From NCBI GenBank assembly GCA_902543405.1, contig CACBYC010000001.1:1-64000 (forward strand): a stretch of DNA of 64,000 bases, read 5' to 3'. This DNA comes from an uncultured Pelagibacteraceae bacterium. Lineage in GTDB: Bacteria > Pseudomonadota > Alphaproteobacteria > Pelagibacterales > Pelagibacteraceae. The translations under genes and the position numbers were made by a program. The first letter of the stretch is position 1. The number at the start of each line of letters is the position of its first letter. Positions 37,112 to 46,196 of this stretch are shown piece by piece. The notes beneath the pieces were generated by a model. That model was not told where the DNA came from, made no database searches, and saw only the letters and a list, made by a program, of their open reading frames with translations.

Positions 37112-39184
37112 ATGTTTAAAGTAGTAAAAAAAGAAATAGAAATAAGTGGAAAAAAAATAAGTTTAGAGACAGGAAAAATAGCCAGACAAGCAGATGGCGC
37201 AATTATAGCTCAATGTGGAGAAACAGTTGTTTTAGCGACAGTTGTTGGTGCAAAAAAAGTAAATCCAGATATGGACTACTTCCCGTTATCTGTAAATTAC
37301 CAAGAAAAATATTATGCAGCTGGTAAAATCCCAGGTGGATATTTTAAAAGAGAAGCGAGACCAACAGAAAGTGAAACTTTAATTTCAAGATTAATTGATA
37401 GACCTATCAGACCATTGTTTCCAGATGAATTTAAAAACGAAGTACAACTACTACCAACGGTAATATCTTATGATAAAGAAAATGAAGCAGATATTTTATC
37501 TATCATTGCGTCCTCAGCAGCCTTAGCTATCTCAGGAATGCCTTTTATGGGTCCTGTTGGAGCTTCTAGAGTTGGCTTTATTGATGGAAAATATGTCCTC
37601 AATCCATCAAAGACTGAATTAGAGAAATCTAAGCTAGATTTAGTAGTAGCAGGAACTAAGGATGCTGTTTTAATGGTTGAGTCTGAGGCAAATGGTTTAA
37701 CAGAGGAAGAAATGTTGAATGCTGTTAAATTTGGACATGAAGGTTTCGTTCCAATAATAGAAATGATTGAAGATCTTGCTAAAGAATGTAGAAAACCAGA
37801 GTGGACAGTTGAGAAAAAAGATCTCTCTGAGATAAAAAAGAAATTAGAAGATGAATTTACTGAAGATTTGAAAAAAGCTTTCTCTACTAGAGACAAGCAA
37901 GATAGATCAAATCAAATTTCTGAAATTACTGAGAAAGCTAAAAAACTTTATGAAGAGAATGAAGATTACACTGACCTAGATGTAAATTCTCAACTTAAAA
38001 ATTTGGAAAAATCTATTGTAAGGACTGATATTCTTAAAAATAAAAATCGTATAGATGGAAGAGGTCTAGCAGATGTAAGACCAATTATGTGTGAGGTAGG
38101 TATATTGCCAAGAGTTCATGGGTCAGCTTTGTTTACAAGAGGTGAAACACAAGCTATTGTAACAACTACACTTGGAACTTCAGATGATGAACAAAGAATA
38201 GAGAGTTTAGATGGTCTTCAAAAAGAGAGATTTATGTTGCACTATAACTTTCCTCCATTCTCAGTTGGTGAAACAGGAAGAATTGGAACAGGCAGAAGAG
38301 AGATAGGCCATGGTAAATTAGCATGGAGAGCAATTAACTCATCACTCCCATCAAAGGAAAGTTTTCCCTATACATTTAGAATTGTATCAGAAATCACTGA
38401 GTCTAACGGTTCATCTTCAATGGCAACTGTTTGTGGAACTTCACTTGCTCTAATGGATGCAGGTGTGCCGATTAAAGAGCCAGTTGCAGGAATAGCAATG
38501 GGTTTAATAAAAGAAGGTGATGATTTTTCTGTACTATCAGATATTTTAGGTGATGAAGACCACCTTGGGGATATGGATTTTAAAGTTGCAGGTACTAAAG
38601 ACGGGATAACCTCTTTACAAATGGATATAAAGATAACTGGAATTACATTTGAAATAATGGAGCAGGCTTTAAATCAAGCAAAAGACGGAAGAATTCATAT
38701 TTTGGGTGAAATGAATAAAGCATTAGATAAATCTAGAGATAATGTTGGAAAACATACTCCAAAAATGGAAAAAATTACTGTCGATAAAAAAGATATAGCT
38801 GCTGTAATTGGAAAAGGTGGAGCAACAATTAGAGAAATTGTCGAAAAATCTGGTGCTAAAGTTGATGTCAATGACGAAGGTGTTGTTACAGTTGCTGCTC
38901 CAGATGAAGAATCTAGAAATGTTGCTATGCAAATGATTAAGGACATCACAGCTAAAGCTGAATTAAATAAAATTTATAATGGAAAAGTTATGAAAATTAT
39001 GGAATTTGGTGCTTTTGTTAATTTTCTTGGAAAGCAAGACGGACTTGTTCATATTTCTGAGCTTGCAGATAAAAGAGTTGCCAAAGTAACAGATGTTGTC
39101 AAAGAAGGTGACGAAGTTAAAGTAAAAGTTATTGGATTTGATAGAGGAAAAGTTAAATTATCTATAAAGCAGGCTGCTATATAG
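37112..39184 (+). CDS. pnp: Polyribonucleotide nucleotidyltransferase (PNPase)
   Basis: A 690-residue 3'-5' phosphorolytic exoribonuclease central to mRNA decay. Two RNase PH domains are present ([54 protein letters not shown]), then the KH domain ([20 protein letters not shown]) near residue 560 and the S1 domain ([24 protein letters not shown]) at the C-terminus. The rpsO-pnp pairing is ancestral in proteobacteria. Confidence 0.98.
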   Translation: MFKVVKKEIEISGKKISLETGKIARQADGAIIAQCGETVVLATVVGAKKVNPDMDYFPLSVNYQEKYYAAGKIPGGYFKREARPTESETLISRLIDRPIRPLFPDEFKNEVQLLPTVISYDKENEADILSIIASSAALAISGMPFMGPVGASRVGFIDGKYVLNPSKTELEKSKLDLVVAGTKDAVLMVESEANGLTEEEMLNAVKFGHEGFVPIIEMIEDLAKECRKPEWTVEKKDLSEIKKKLEDEFTEDLKKAFSTRDKQDRSNQISEITEKAKKLYEENEDYTDLDVNSQLKNLEKSIVRTDILKNKNRIDGRGLADVRPIMCEVGILPRVHGSALFTRGETQAIVTTTLGTSDDEQRIESLDGLQKERFMLHYNFPPFSVGETGRIGTGRREIGHGKLAWRAINSSLPSKESFPYTFRIVSEITESNGSSSMATVCGTSLALMDAGVPIKEPVAGIAMGLIKEGDDFSVLSDILGDEDHLGDMDFKVAGTKDGITSLQMDIKITGITFEIMEQALNQAKDGRIHILGEMNKALDKSRDNVGKHTPKMEKITVDKKDIAAVIGKGGATIREIVEKSGAKVDVNDEGVVTVAAPDEESRNVAMQMIKDITAKAELNKIYNGKVMKIMEFGAFVNFLGKQDGLVHISELADKRVAKVTDVVKEGDEVKVKVIGFDRGKVKLSIKQAAI

Positions 39185-39188
39185 ATAA

Positions 39189-39569
39189 ATGTCCAACCCA
39201 TTTATTTTAATTGCAAGAATACGCGTTAAAGAGGGTAAGGTTGAAGAGTATCTCAGGATAGCAAAAGAAGCTGATGAGGCTGTTAATGCATCAGAACCAG
39301 ACATGCTTATTCATACTTTCGATCAAGATCCAACTGATCCTTTAGAATTTACTTGGAGTGAAGTTTACCGAAATAGTGAAGCCATGCTGCATCATCTAAG
39401 TAATGCCCCTGTCCAAGCTTATGTTGAAAAGCACAACAAAATTGCGGATAGTTTCGAAATTGAGGTCTATGGAAATATTACGGAAGAGACTATCAAGGCA
39501 ATAAAAGATACAAATATCCCTTTCAAGCATTTTAAAACTACTAATGTTGGTTACATTAGAAAAATATAA
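39189..39569 (+). CDS. Antibiotic biosynthesis monooxygenase (ABM)-domain protein
   Basis: A 126-residue small ferredoxin-like-fold protein. FILIARIRVKEGKVEEYLRIAKEA, followed by TFDQDPTDPLEFTWSEVYRNSEAMLHHLSN and PVQAYVEKHNKIAD, matches the dimeric ABM/YgiN family. Relatives act as quinol monooxygenases or haem-degrading enzymes, but no specific substrate can be assigned. The last 35 residues extend beyond the usual domain. It starts four bases after pnp and may be expressed with it; it converges on msrB. Confidence 0.7.
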   Translation: MSNPFILIARIRVKEGKVEEYLRIAKEADEAVNASEPDMLIHTFDQDPTDPLEFTWSEVYRNSEAMLHHLSNAPVQAYVEKHNKIADSFEIEVYGNITEETIKAIKDTNIPFKHFKTTNVGYIRKI

Positions 39570-39572
39570 TTA

Positions 39573-40064
39573 CTAACTCTCTGGGATGAAAAGCAAGCAA
39601 AGACCGTTGCTACAATATCTTTTTCCACCATCAGGACCATCATTAAATACATGGCCGTGATGAGCACCACAATTTGCACAGCTGTATTCAGTCCTCTTCA
39701 TGCCAAAAGAATAATCAGTTTTTGTTACAAATACACCTGGTATTGCCTCGGTGAATGATGGCCAACCAGTTCCACTATCAAATTTTGCAGTGGATTCAAA
39801 TAGTTTCACACCACAATTTGCACAATGATAAGTCCCTTTTCTTTTCTCATAATTTAATTCGCTAGTTCCAGCACGTTCTGTACCCTCTTCAAACATTATT
39901 ATTTTTTGCTCATTTGTGAGGTCAGGATTTATTATATTGTATTCACTCTCATCTTTTTTTAATTTTTTTTTAAAACCCACAATATTATTTGCCAATGAAG
40001 TTAATGGATAAAATATAAAACCTAATATAGAAGCACCAGCAATTTTCAAAAATTTTCTTTTCAC
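39573..40064 (-). CDS. msrB: Peptide-methionine (R)-S-oxide reductase with export signal
   Basis: A 163-residue MsrB. Zinc ligands CANCGVKLF and CANCGAHHGHVF, FDSGTGWPSF, and the catalytic RYCSNGLCLLF. An additional Cys follows the catalytic one at the position usually Ser/Ala. Unlike cytoplasmic MsrB it has a 25-residue N-terminal signal, MKRKFLKIAGASILGF, whose KRKFLK resembles a twin-arginine motif with one Arg replaced by Lys. It probably repairs oxidised methionines in the periplasm. Electron donor is unknown. Confidence 0.9.
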   Translation of the reverse strand: MKRKFLKIAGASILGFIFYPLTSLANNIVGFKKKLKKDESEYNIINPDLTNEQKIIMFEEGTERAGTSELNYEKRKGTYHCANCGVKLFESTAKFDSGTGWPSFTEAIPGVFVTKTDYSFGMKRTEYSCANCGAHHGHVFNDGPDGGKRYCSNGLCLLFIPES

Positions 40065-40080
40065 AATAATGAGTAGTTAG

Positions 40081-40230
40081 TTATTTATTTTTTTTTCCAA
40101 GCTTATTTATTAAGAATAAAGCAATTGCAGTCAATAGGGCAAAAACTTCTAGTGCATGACCAGAACCTTCAAGGATTAATTGTACTATAAAAAATATAAT
40201 ACAAACTACAAACCAAACTAAAATTAGCAT
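40081..40230 (-). CDS. 49-residue membrane peptide downstream of fabI
   Basis: The frame begins ATG 14 bases after fabI. It encodes two hydrophobic stretches, LILVWFVVCIIFFIVQLIL and ALEVFALLTAIALFLI, separated by EGSGH and ending in KLGKKNK. This suggests a two-helix or hairpin inner-membrane peptide with both ends inside. It follows the fabA-fabB-fabI genes on the same strand, so it may be part of that operon. I do not recognise a family. Support is the helix pattern, the basic tail and the neat fit between fabI and msrB. Confidence 0.55.
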   Translation of the reverse strand: MLILVWFVVCIIFFIVQLILEGSGHALEVFALLTAIALFLINKLGKKNK

Positions 40231-40243
40231 AATGATAAAATTT

Positions 40244-41029
40244 TTAAGATATATTTTTTGGATCTGGCATACCTACTTTATTGTAACCAGCATCAACATA
40301 GTGAATTTCACCTGTAACACCACCTGCCATATCACTTAGAAGATATAATGCTGAGTTTCCAACATCGATATTATCTACATTTCTTTTTAAAAATGAGTGG
40401 TCAGCATTCCATTTATATAAGAATTTAGCATCCCCAATAGCTGATGCTGCTAAAGTTTTTATCGGACCTGCACTTATTGCGTTAACTCTTATTCCTTTAG
40501 CTCCTAAATCTCTTGCTAAATACTTCACACTAGACTCTAGCGCTGCCTTACAAACCCCCATAACATTATAATTTGGAATAGCTTTATTAGCCTCATAGCT
40601 AAGAGTAATCATGCTACCACCTTCTTTCATCACTTTTGAGGCTTCTTTTGCAACTTCAGTAAATGAAAAGCATGAAATCAGCATGCTTCTTAAAAAATTT
40701 TCTCTTGTTGTATTTAGATATTCTCCTGAAAGCTCAGATTTATCAGAAAAAGCGATTGCGTGAACTACAAAGTCTATTTCGCCCCATTGAGATTTAACAT
40801 CTTCAAATAATTTTATTACATCTTCTTTTTTTTCAACATCACAGCTAAAAGTAATATTAGAATTTAGTTTCTCTGCAAGAGGAACTACTCTTTTTTTAAG
40901 AGCATCACCTAGATATGTAAAAGCTAATTCAGCACCTGCCTCTGAAAGTTTTTGAGATATACCCCAAGCAATAGATCTTTCGTTAGCAACACCCATTATT
41001 AGTCCTTTTTTGCCCTTCATTAATGACAT
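40244..41029 (-). CDS. fabI: Enoyl-ACP reductase (NADH)
   Basis: A 261-residue short-chain dehydrogenase-type enzyme that completes each round of fatty-acid elongation. KKGLIMGVANERSIAWGI and the active-site pattern SYEANKAIPNYNVMGVCKAALE (Tyr-X6-Lys form) followed by NAISAGPIKTLAAS are FabI signatures. It is third in fabA-fabB-fabI, three bases after fabB, and followed by a small membrane peptide gene. Confidence 0.97.
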   Translation of the reverse strand: MSLMKGKKGLIMGVANERSIAWGISQKLSEAGAELAFTYLGDALKKRVVPLAEKLNSNITFSCDVEKKEDVIKLFEDVKSQWGEIDFVVHAIAFSDKSELSGEYLNTTRENFLRSMLISCFSFTEVAKEASKVMKEGGSMITLSYEANKAIPNYNVMGVCKAALESSVKYLARDLGAKGIRVNAISAGPIKTLAASAIGDAKFLYKWNADHSFLKRNVDNIDVGNSALYLLSDMAGGVTGEIHYVDAGYNKVGMPDPKNIS

Positions 41030-41032
41030 TTA

Positions 41033-42244
41033 TTAAACTTTCTCAAATACTAGAGTTGCATTTGTTCCACCAAAACCAAAACTATTAGACATCACAGTAT
41101 TTAATGTTGCTTCTGTTTCTGTTTTAGCGACTATTGGAAATTTTTTAGCTTCTTCATCCATTTCACTTATATTAGCTGAACCGGTGATAAAGTTATTTTT
41201 CATCATAATAAGACAATATATTGCTTCATGTACTGATGCAGCTCCTAACGGATGACCTGATAAAGATTTGGTCGAACTAATCTTAGGAATCTCATCTCCA
41301 AAAGCATCTTTAACAGCATTTAATTCAGTAATATCTCCAACTGGAGTAGAAGTTCCATGAGTATTTATATAATCTATTTTATTTTTAGAAGTCGCCATGG
41401 CCATTTGCATACATCTTACCGCTCCCTCACCAGAAGGCGCTACCATATCATATCCATCTGAAGTTGCTCCATAACCTGTTAATTCTGCGTATATTTTTGC
41501 TCCTCTAGCTTTAGCATGCTCATATTCCTCAAGAACTAAAACTCCTGCACCTCCAGCAATTACAAAACCATCTCTAGTTTTGTCATAAGCCCTTGAAGCT
41601 TTTTCAGGAGTATCATTATATTTAGAAGATAATGCAGTCATTGCATCAAACATTGCAGTCATCGCCCAGTGTATCTCTTCACTACCGCCTGCAAAAACAA
41701 TATCTTGTTTACCCATTTGAATAAGTTCCATAGAGTTTCCTATACAGTGTCCACTTGTTGCGCATGCGGAGCTCATTGTATAGTTTGTACCTTTTATTTT
41801 GAAAGGAACAGCAAGTGTTGCTGAGGCTGTACTTGCCATTGTTCTTGGAACTATAAATGGCCCCATTAATTTCGGAGTCTTAGCTCTAGTTTTATCAGCA
41901 GCCAAAATAACATTTTCAATAGATGGTCCACCTGAACCCATAACAATTCCTGTTTTGAAATTACTTACTTCACTTTCTTCCAAACCAGAGTCTTCAATTG
42001 CCTCTTTCATTGCAATATAATTGTAAGCAGATCCTGAACCCATAAATCTAATTGTTTTTCTATCTATATGATCCTCAAGTTTGATATTAGGTTTTCCATG
42101 AATATGACTTTTAAGATTATGTTCTTTGTATTCTTCAGAAAAAGAAATTCCTGATTTTGTATTTAATAAAGATTGATGAACTTCTTCTTGATTATTACCA
42201 AGGCATGAAACAATTCCCAAACCTGTAATTACTACTCTTCTCAT
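41033..42244 (-). CDS. fabB: Beta-ketoacyl-ACP synthase I
   Basis: A 403-residue condensing enzyme. The Cys-His-His triad lies in [23 protein letters not shown] and [12 protein letters not shown]. Pairing with fabA identifies it as the FabB type required for unsaturated fatty acids. Its ATG shares a base with the fabA stop. With FabA and FabI it forms an unsaturated fatty-acid unit. Confidence 0.97.
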   Translation of the reverse strand: MRRVVITGLGIVSCLGNNQEEVHQSLLNTKSGISFSEEYKEHNLKSHIHGKPNIKLEDHIDRKTIRFMGSGSAYNYIAMKEAIEDSGLEESEVSNFKTGIVMGSGGPSIENVILAADKTRAKTPKLMGPFIVPRTMASTASATLAVPFKIKGTNYTMSSACATSGHCIGNSMELIQMGKQDIVFAGGSEEIHWAMTAMFDAMTALSSKYNDTPEKASRAYDKTRDGFVIAGGAGVLVLEEYEHAKARGAKIYAELTGYGATSDGYDMVAPSGEGAVRCMQMAMATSKNKIDYINTHGTSTPVGDITELNAVKDAFGDEIPKISSTKSLSGHPLGAASVHEAIYCLIMMKNNFITGSANISEMDEEAKKFPIVAKTETEATLNTVMSNSFGFGGTNATLVFEKV

Positions 42245-42744
42245 TATTTAAATAATCCTACTTTTAAACTGTCTGCAGAGTATATTTTCTTATCATCCGC
42301 AAGAAGAACACCATTTGCTAGTCCAACAGTTGTTTCACCTTTAATCAATATTCTTTTCATATCAATAATATATGTTGCCATTTTGACATTTTTTAAAACC
42401 TCCCCTGTAAACTTTACTGTGCTCACTCCTAAAGCTCTTCCTCTTCCAGGATTTCCAAGCCAACCTAAGTAAAACCCCACCAGTTGCCACATTGCATCCA
42501 AACCCAAACATCCTGGCATTACTGGATCTTCTTTAAAGTGACAATCAAAAAACCACAAATCATCTTTTATATCAAGTTCAGCCTTCATCAACCCTTTGTC
42601 AAAAGCTCCATTTTTCTCGCTAATTTCAGTAATTCTATCAAACATCAGCATTGGTGGAGAAGGTAGTTTTGCATTTCCAGGGCCAAAAAGTTCACCATTT
42701 GCGCAGCTTATTAATTCATCATAATTAAAGGAACTTTTTTTCAT
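42244..42744 (-). CDS. fabA: Beta-hydroxydecanoyl-ACP dehydratase/isomerase
   Basis: A 166-residue hot-dog-fold enzyme that introduces the cis double bond at the C10 stage. [15 protein letters not shown], then [28 protein letters not shown] contains the catalytic His and the helix Asp, and [13 protein letters not shown] is typical. It heads fabA-fabB-fabI and is divergent from irr across 73 bases, an arrangement conserved in alphaproteobacteria. Confidence 0.97.
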   Translation of the reverse strand: MKKSSFNYDELISCANGELFGPGNAKLPSPPMLMFDRITEISEKNGAFDKGLMKAELDIKDDLWFFDCHFKEDPVMPGCLGLDAMWQLVGFYLGWLGNPGRGRALGVSTVKFTGEVLKNVKMATYIIDMKRILIKGETTVGLANGVLLADDKKIYSADSLKVGLFK

Positions 42745-42795
42745 AATTTTTTTAATCTTATTACTTGATTTACAAACATTATAATATAGATATTC

Positions 42796-42812
42796 TTTAG
42801 AATAATTATAAT
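42796..42812. promoter_or_regulatory. Candidate Irr-type operator before irr/fabA
   Basis: TTTAGAATAATTATAAT has a full left half TTTAGAA and a partial right half after a three-base spacer (compare TTCTAAA). It ends five bases before the irr ATG and lies within the shared irr/fabA promoter region. A near copy occurs at the rubrerythrin promoter. The resemblance to the alphaproteobacterial iron control element is from memory. Autoregulation of irr is inferred. Confidence 0.4.
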
Positions 42813-42817
42813 TAGTA

Positions 42818-43246
42818 ATGGCTTACGCAGATCAATATATAGACAAATTAAGAAAATCAGGTCTAAGACCAACAAAACAAAGAATTAAAATTTGTGAAGT
42901 ATTGTTTGATGCTGAAAAGACTTTTCACTTTACAATAAAAGAACTGGTTAAAATCATTGAAAATCAAGCTAATATTAAGGTTTCTTTAGCAACTGTCTAC
43001 AATACTGTTCACGCATTTATGAAGAAGGGTTATTTAAAAGAGATTCCACTAAATGCCTCACAAAGTTATTACGATACAAATGTAACTCATCATCACCATT
43101 TCTTTGACGAGGAAGAAAATAAATTGATTGATATTCATCAAGATGACGTTGATGAAGTAAATATAAAAAGAACTATTCCCGGAAAAAAAATAAAATCGGT
43201 AGAAGTTATCGCTAAAATTGTGAGTGATAATCAATCTCAAAAATAA
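42818..43246 (+). CDS. irr: Irr-type Fur-family regulator
   Basis: A 142-residue Fur-fold regulator. [16 protein letters not shown] and [22 protein letters not shown] form the DNA-binding part; [17 protein letters not shown] holds the His cluster typical of Irr, the haem-status sensor of alphaproteobacteria. The N-terminal Cys-Pro haem motif of Bradyrhizobium Irr is not visible. Divergent placement from fabA supports the Irr call. Irr represses iron-using genes when haem is low and promotes uptake; the rubrerythrin operon 115 bases downstream is a likely target. Confidence 0.85.
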   Translation: MAYADQYIDKLRKSGLRPTKQRIKICEVLFDAEKTFHFTIKELVKIIENQANIKVSLATVYNTVHAFMKKGYLKEIPLNASQSYYDTNVTHHHHFFDEEENKLIDIHQDDVDEVNIKRTIPGKKIKSVEVIAKIVSDNQSQK

Positions 43247-43295
43247 TTCAATAATATCAATAGTTTAAATAATACATTATATTAATTCTAAACTG

Positions 43296-43325
43296 TTGAC
43301 ATATTATAATTACCCTATATATAAG
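43296..43325 (+). promoter_or_regulatory. Near-consensus sigma-70 promoter of the rubrerythrin operon
   Basis: TTGACA is followed after 16 bases by TATATA (or after 18 by TATAAG), about 36 bases before the gene. It is one of the best -35 elements in the window. Eight-base inverted repeats ATTCTAAA (43285-43292) and TTTAGAAT (43330-43337) flank it on both sides, as expected for a regulated promoter. Confidence 0.75.
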
Positions 43326-43329
43326 CCTC

Positions 43330-43346
43330 TTTAGAATCATTATTAA
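43330..43346. promoter_or_regulatory. Candidate Irr-type operator at the rubrerythrin start site
   Basis: TTTAGAATCATTATTAA matches the irr-upstream element at 13 of 17 positions, including the whole left half TTTAGAAT. It sits at the predicted transcription start, where a bound repressor would block the polymerase. A strong ribosome-binding site (AGGAG) follows. Confidence 0.4.
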
Positions 43347-43360
43347 TAGTAGGAGTAAAT

Positions 43361-43777
43361 ATGTCATTAAAAGGTAGTAAAACAGAGGAAAATTTAAAAG
43401 AAGCATTTTCTGGTGAAAGTCAAGCAAACAGAAGATATCTTTATTTTGCTCAAAAAGCCGATGTTGAAGGCTTTAACGATGTAGCAGCTGTATTTAGATC
43501 AACTGCAGAAGGTGAAACTGGACATGCTCATGGTCACTTAGAATATTTAGAAGAAGTTGGTGACCCAGCAACTGGTAAGCCAATTGGCGAAACTAAAGCA
43601 AATCTAGAATCTGCAATTCAAGGTGAAACGCATGAGTACACAGATATGTACCCTGGAATGGCTAAAACGGCTAGAGATGAAGGTTTTGATGAAATAGCTG
43701 ACTGGTTTGAGACTTTAGCAAAAGCTGAAAAATCACACGCAGGTAAATTTCAAAAGACTTTAGAAAGCATCGCTTAA
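43361..43777 (+). CDS. Rubrerythrin, diiron domain only
   Basis: A 138-residue ferritin-like four-helix protein. Two half-repeats carry the diiron ligands: [17 protein letters not shown] with [14 protein letters not shown] (ExxH), and [15 protein letters not shown] with AEKSHAGKF (ExxH). The C-terminal rubredoxin domain of classical rubrerythrin, with its CxxC iron site, is missing, so electrons must come from another protein, possibly the Fe-S protein of the same operon. The likely activity is NAD(P)H-linked peroxide reduction. Strong promoter and AGGAG site suggest high expression. A hairpin separates it from the next gene. Confidence 0.9.
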   Translation: MSLKGSKTEENLKEAFSGESQANRRYLYFAQKADVEGFNDVAAVFRSTAEGETGHAHGHLEYLEEVGDPATGKPIGETKANLESAIQGETHEYTDMYPGMAKTARDEGFDEIADWFETLAKAEKSHAGKFQKTLESIA

Positions 43778-43783
43778 ATAAAA

Positions 43784-43812
43784 TTTGTGGACGACCCCCT
43801 CTCGTCCACAAA
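43784..43812 (+). ncRNA. Intercistronic hairpin in the rubrerythrin mRNA (structured element, no independent RNA implied)
   Basis: TTTGTGGACGA and TCGTCCACAAA form a perfect 11-bp stem around a CCCCCTC loop, seven bases after the rubrerythrin stop. No T run follows on the plus strand, so it is not a standard terminator. It probably protects the upstream mRNA from 3' decay or attenuates reading into the Fe-S gene. Confidence 0.65.
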
Positions 43813-43833
43813 AACCACATTTATAAAAAATCT

Positions 43834-45159
43834 ATGAGTAAAGAAGGCGGCACACAAGCACCTACAAGACACCCATTAAAATTTAGGGATCCAGATTTTA
43901 TAAATCCTGAGAAAATTGATCAGGAGATGAGAAGAGTATTTGATATCTGTCATGGGTGTAGAAGATGTTTTAATTTGTGTGACAGTTTTCCAAAATTATT
44001 TGATTACATCGACGAAACTGAAGGAGGCGAGGTATCAGATCTTTCAAGTGACAAATTTAAACCTGTTGTAGATGCTTGCACTTTATGTGACATGTGTTTT
44101 ATGACTAAGTGTCCTTATGTACCGCCACATGAATTTGATTTAGATTTTCCTCATTTAATGTTGAGATATAGAACAGCCCAAAGAAAAAAAGGTGATATTT
44201 CCAAAACTGCCAACCAATTAACCCAAATTGATAGAAATTCTAAAATAGGAATATTTTTTAGCTTTTTTATTAATTGGATTACAAATGTTAAAAATAAATT
44301 TGCTAGAAAAGTTTTAGAATTTTTTACTGGAATAGATAAAAGAGCTATTTTACCAAAATATAATAAAGAAACATTTGCAAATTATTTTCAAAAATTTAAA
44401 AAAAATATATTACCAAAACATAAAGAGAGAAAAGTTGTAATTTATTCCACTTGTTTTGTTAACTTTAATAAGAAAAAAACTGGAGAAGCAGCTTTGAAAG
44501 TACTTCATCATAATAATGTAGAGGTAGAGCACTCTTATGCAGGTTGTTGTGGTATGCCTTATCTGGAACAAGCAGATCTAGATCAAGTTACAAAGCAAGC
44601 AGAGCTAGTTTCTAGAGAATTAATCAAATATGTCGAAAAAGATTATAAGGTAGTAACCTTAACAGCAAGTTGTGGTTTAATGTTAAAGTTCGAATGGCCT
44701 TTGCTAATGCCAAATGATGGAATAATTAAAAAACTTTCACAAAATACACTCGATATTGACGAATATGTAATGGATATTGCCAACAAAGAAGGGTTGGTTG
44801 ATGGTTTGAAAGAAATTGATGGAGGAGTAACGGTACATAATGCTTGTCATGCTAGAGCACAAAATATGGGTAATAAGGCAAGAGATATGCTTAAATTAAT
44901 TCCAAATATTAAATTAGATGTTGTTGAAAGATGTGCAGGTCATGGAGGAACCTTTGGTATTATGAAAGAAACTCATGATATAGCAAATAAGGTGGGCAAA
45001 ACTACCGCAAGCACTGTTAAAAGAAAAAATAATAAATATATGGCTTCTGACTGTCCATTGGCTGGTAAACACATCAAGCAGTTGGCTGATGATACAAACA
45101 TAGTAAATGATGAAGCTGTGCATCCAATTGAGATAGTCTCAAAAAGTTATGGATTATAG
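43834..45159 (+). CDS. GlpC/HdrD-like Fe-S oxidoreductase
   Basis: A 441-residue protein with two ferredoxin-like 4Fe-4S motifs near residues 38-50 (CHGCRRCFNLCDSFP) and 81-93 (CTLCDMCFMTKCPYVPP). Two CCG-type domains follow: YSTCFVN with AGCCGMPY and TASCGLMLK, then VHNACHARAQ with ERCAGHGGTFG and ASDCPL. Such CCG domains bind unusual clusters in heterodisulphide reductase and GlpC. It likely passes electrons between a membrane or soluble donor and rubrerythrin. A basic segment (about 140-205) carries a hydrophobic stretch IGIFFSFFINWI that may touch the membrane. Confidence 0.85.
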   Translation: MSKEGGTQAPTRHPLKFRDPDFINPEKIDQEMRRVFDICHGCRRCFNLCDSFPKLFDYIDETEGGEVSDLSSDKFKPVVDACTLCDMCFMTKCPYVPPHEFDLDFPHLMLRYRTAQRKKGDISKTANQLTQIDRNSKIGIFFSFFINWITNVKNKFARKVLEFFTGIDKRAILPKYNKETFANYFQKFKKNILPKHKERKVVIYSTCFVNFNKKKTGEAALKVLHHNNVEVEHSYAGCCGMPYLEQADLDQVTKQAELVSRELIKYVEKDYKVVTLTASCGLMLKFEWPLLMPNDGIIKKLSQNTLDIDEYVMDIANKEGLVDGLKEIDGGVTVHNACHARAQNMGNKARDMLKLIPNIKLDVVERCAGHGGTFGIMKETHDIANKVGKTTASTVKRKNNKYMASDCPLAGKHIKQLADDTNIVNDEAVHPIEIVSKSYGL

Positions 45160-45160
45160 A

Positions 45161-45754
45161 ATGTCAAAAGAACAAAAAATTATTACAAAAGAAGATCTTC
45201 TTCCTTTAGATGCATACACAAAGGTTAGAAGACAAATGAGAAAAGAATTAGTTGAGTTTAAAAAGAATAGAAGAATACTTTTAGGACCTTATGCAACATT
45301 TTATTTTGAATGTTATGAAACAATGATAGCTCAGGTACAAGAAATGCTTTACATTGAAAAGGGTGGAGATGAACAAGTTGCAGATGAACTTGCTGCATAC
45401 AATCCTTTAATCCCTAATGGAAAAGAATTAGTTGCCACTTTAATGTTTGAGATAGACAATCCTATAATTAGAGCAGAATTTCTTGGAAAGTTAGGTGGAG
45501 TGGAAAATAATATATTTATTAAAGTTGGAGATGAAAAAATTTATGCAGTTCCAGAAATGGATGTTGACAGAACCTCAGATGATGGAAAAGCATCTTCAGT
45601 TCAGTTTATACATTTTAAATTTTCTGATGATCAAGTAAATAAGTTCAAAGACCAAAGCAATTTAATTGAAGTAGGTATTGATCATAAGGAGTATTCACAC
45701 ACAACTAAATTTTCAGAAGATAACATTAAAGCTCTTTCAGCAGACTTTAATTAA
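45161..45754 (+). CDS. DUF3501 family protein
   Basis: About 197 residues. The pattern ITKEDLLPLDAYTKVRRQMRKELVEFKKNRRILLGPYATFYFEC, then MLYIEKGGDEQVADELAAYNPLIPNGKELVATLMFEI matches DUF3501, a family that regularly accompanies rubrerythrin and a GlpC-like protein. Biochemical role unknown. I chose the ATG two bases after the Fe-S gene stop; an in-frame ATG 12 bases upstream is possible. The 3' end overlaps the convergent SH3 gene by eight bases. Confidence 0.8.
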   Translation: MSKEQKIITKEDLLPLDAYTKVRRQMRKELVEFKKNRRILLGPYATFYFECYETMIAQVQEMLYIEKGGDEQVADELAAYNPLIPNGKELVATLMFEIDNPIIRAEFLGKLGGVENNIFIKVGDEKIYAVPEMDVDRTSDDGKASSVQFIHFKFSDDQVNKFKDQSNLIEVGIDHKEYSHTTKFSEDNIKALSADFN

Positions 45755-46196
45755 CGATACCCCAAATATTATCATCGTTTACAACCCAACCTGAGTGATC
45801 GCCCGTCTTAATATTGCACCATTTTTCTTGGCATTTAATAACTTTTAAAAGGCGACCCTCTCCCAACTTTGCTAATGGTTTTGAATATTTTGTAGGCTTT
45901 CTAAATAGAATTTTTTCAGATTTAGTGATTATAGAACGTGAATTTCTCAATTGAGAAATATGGATCCAACCACTATTTTTTTTATGATCAATAACTCTTC
46001 TGAAATTTTCTTTCTTATCTATCACTTTCAGAGGTAATTCAATCTTTCTATATACATATTTAATGGGATAATCAAAGCTTGGACCGTATCTAACATTTAC
46101 TTTTTTATTTTTTAACATAAGAAAATAATTATTTTCTTGAGCAATCGATGAAAATGGTAAAAGAAAAAGGAATGAAAGTATTAAATATTTTCGCAT
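45747..46196 (-). CDS. Exported SH3-like domain protein
   Basis: About 149 residues with a signal peptide (RKYLILSFLFLLPFSSIA|QE). The rest consists of two bacterial SH3-like modules: KKVNVRYGPSFDYPIKYVY with GWIHISQL, and the second with PLAKLGEGRLLKVIKCQEKWCNIKTGDHSGWV. Such domains bind peptidoglycan or proteins in the periplasm. Two Cys in IKCQEKWC could form a disulphide. The start overlaps the end of the ThiF/MoeB-like gene by 16 bases, so it is probably its operon partner. Confidence 0.8.
   Translation of the reverse strand: MRKYLILSFLFLLPFSSIAQENNYFLMLKNKKVNVRYGPSFDYPIKYVYRKIELPLKVIDKKENFRRVIDHKKNSGWIHISQLRNSRSIITKSEKILFRKPTKYSKPLAKLGEGRLLKVIKCQEKWCNIKTGDHSGWVVNDDNIWGIVN

Noticed and set aside
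37468..37896. 142-codon open frame on the minus strand inside pnp
   Set aside because: It is a mirror frame of a well-conserved gene, Ser/Phe-rich with no recognisable domain, ribosome-binding site or independent context.
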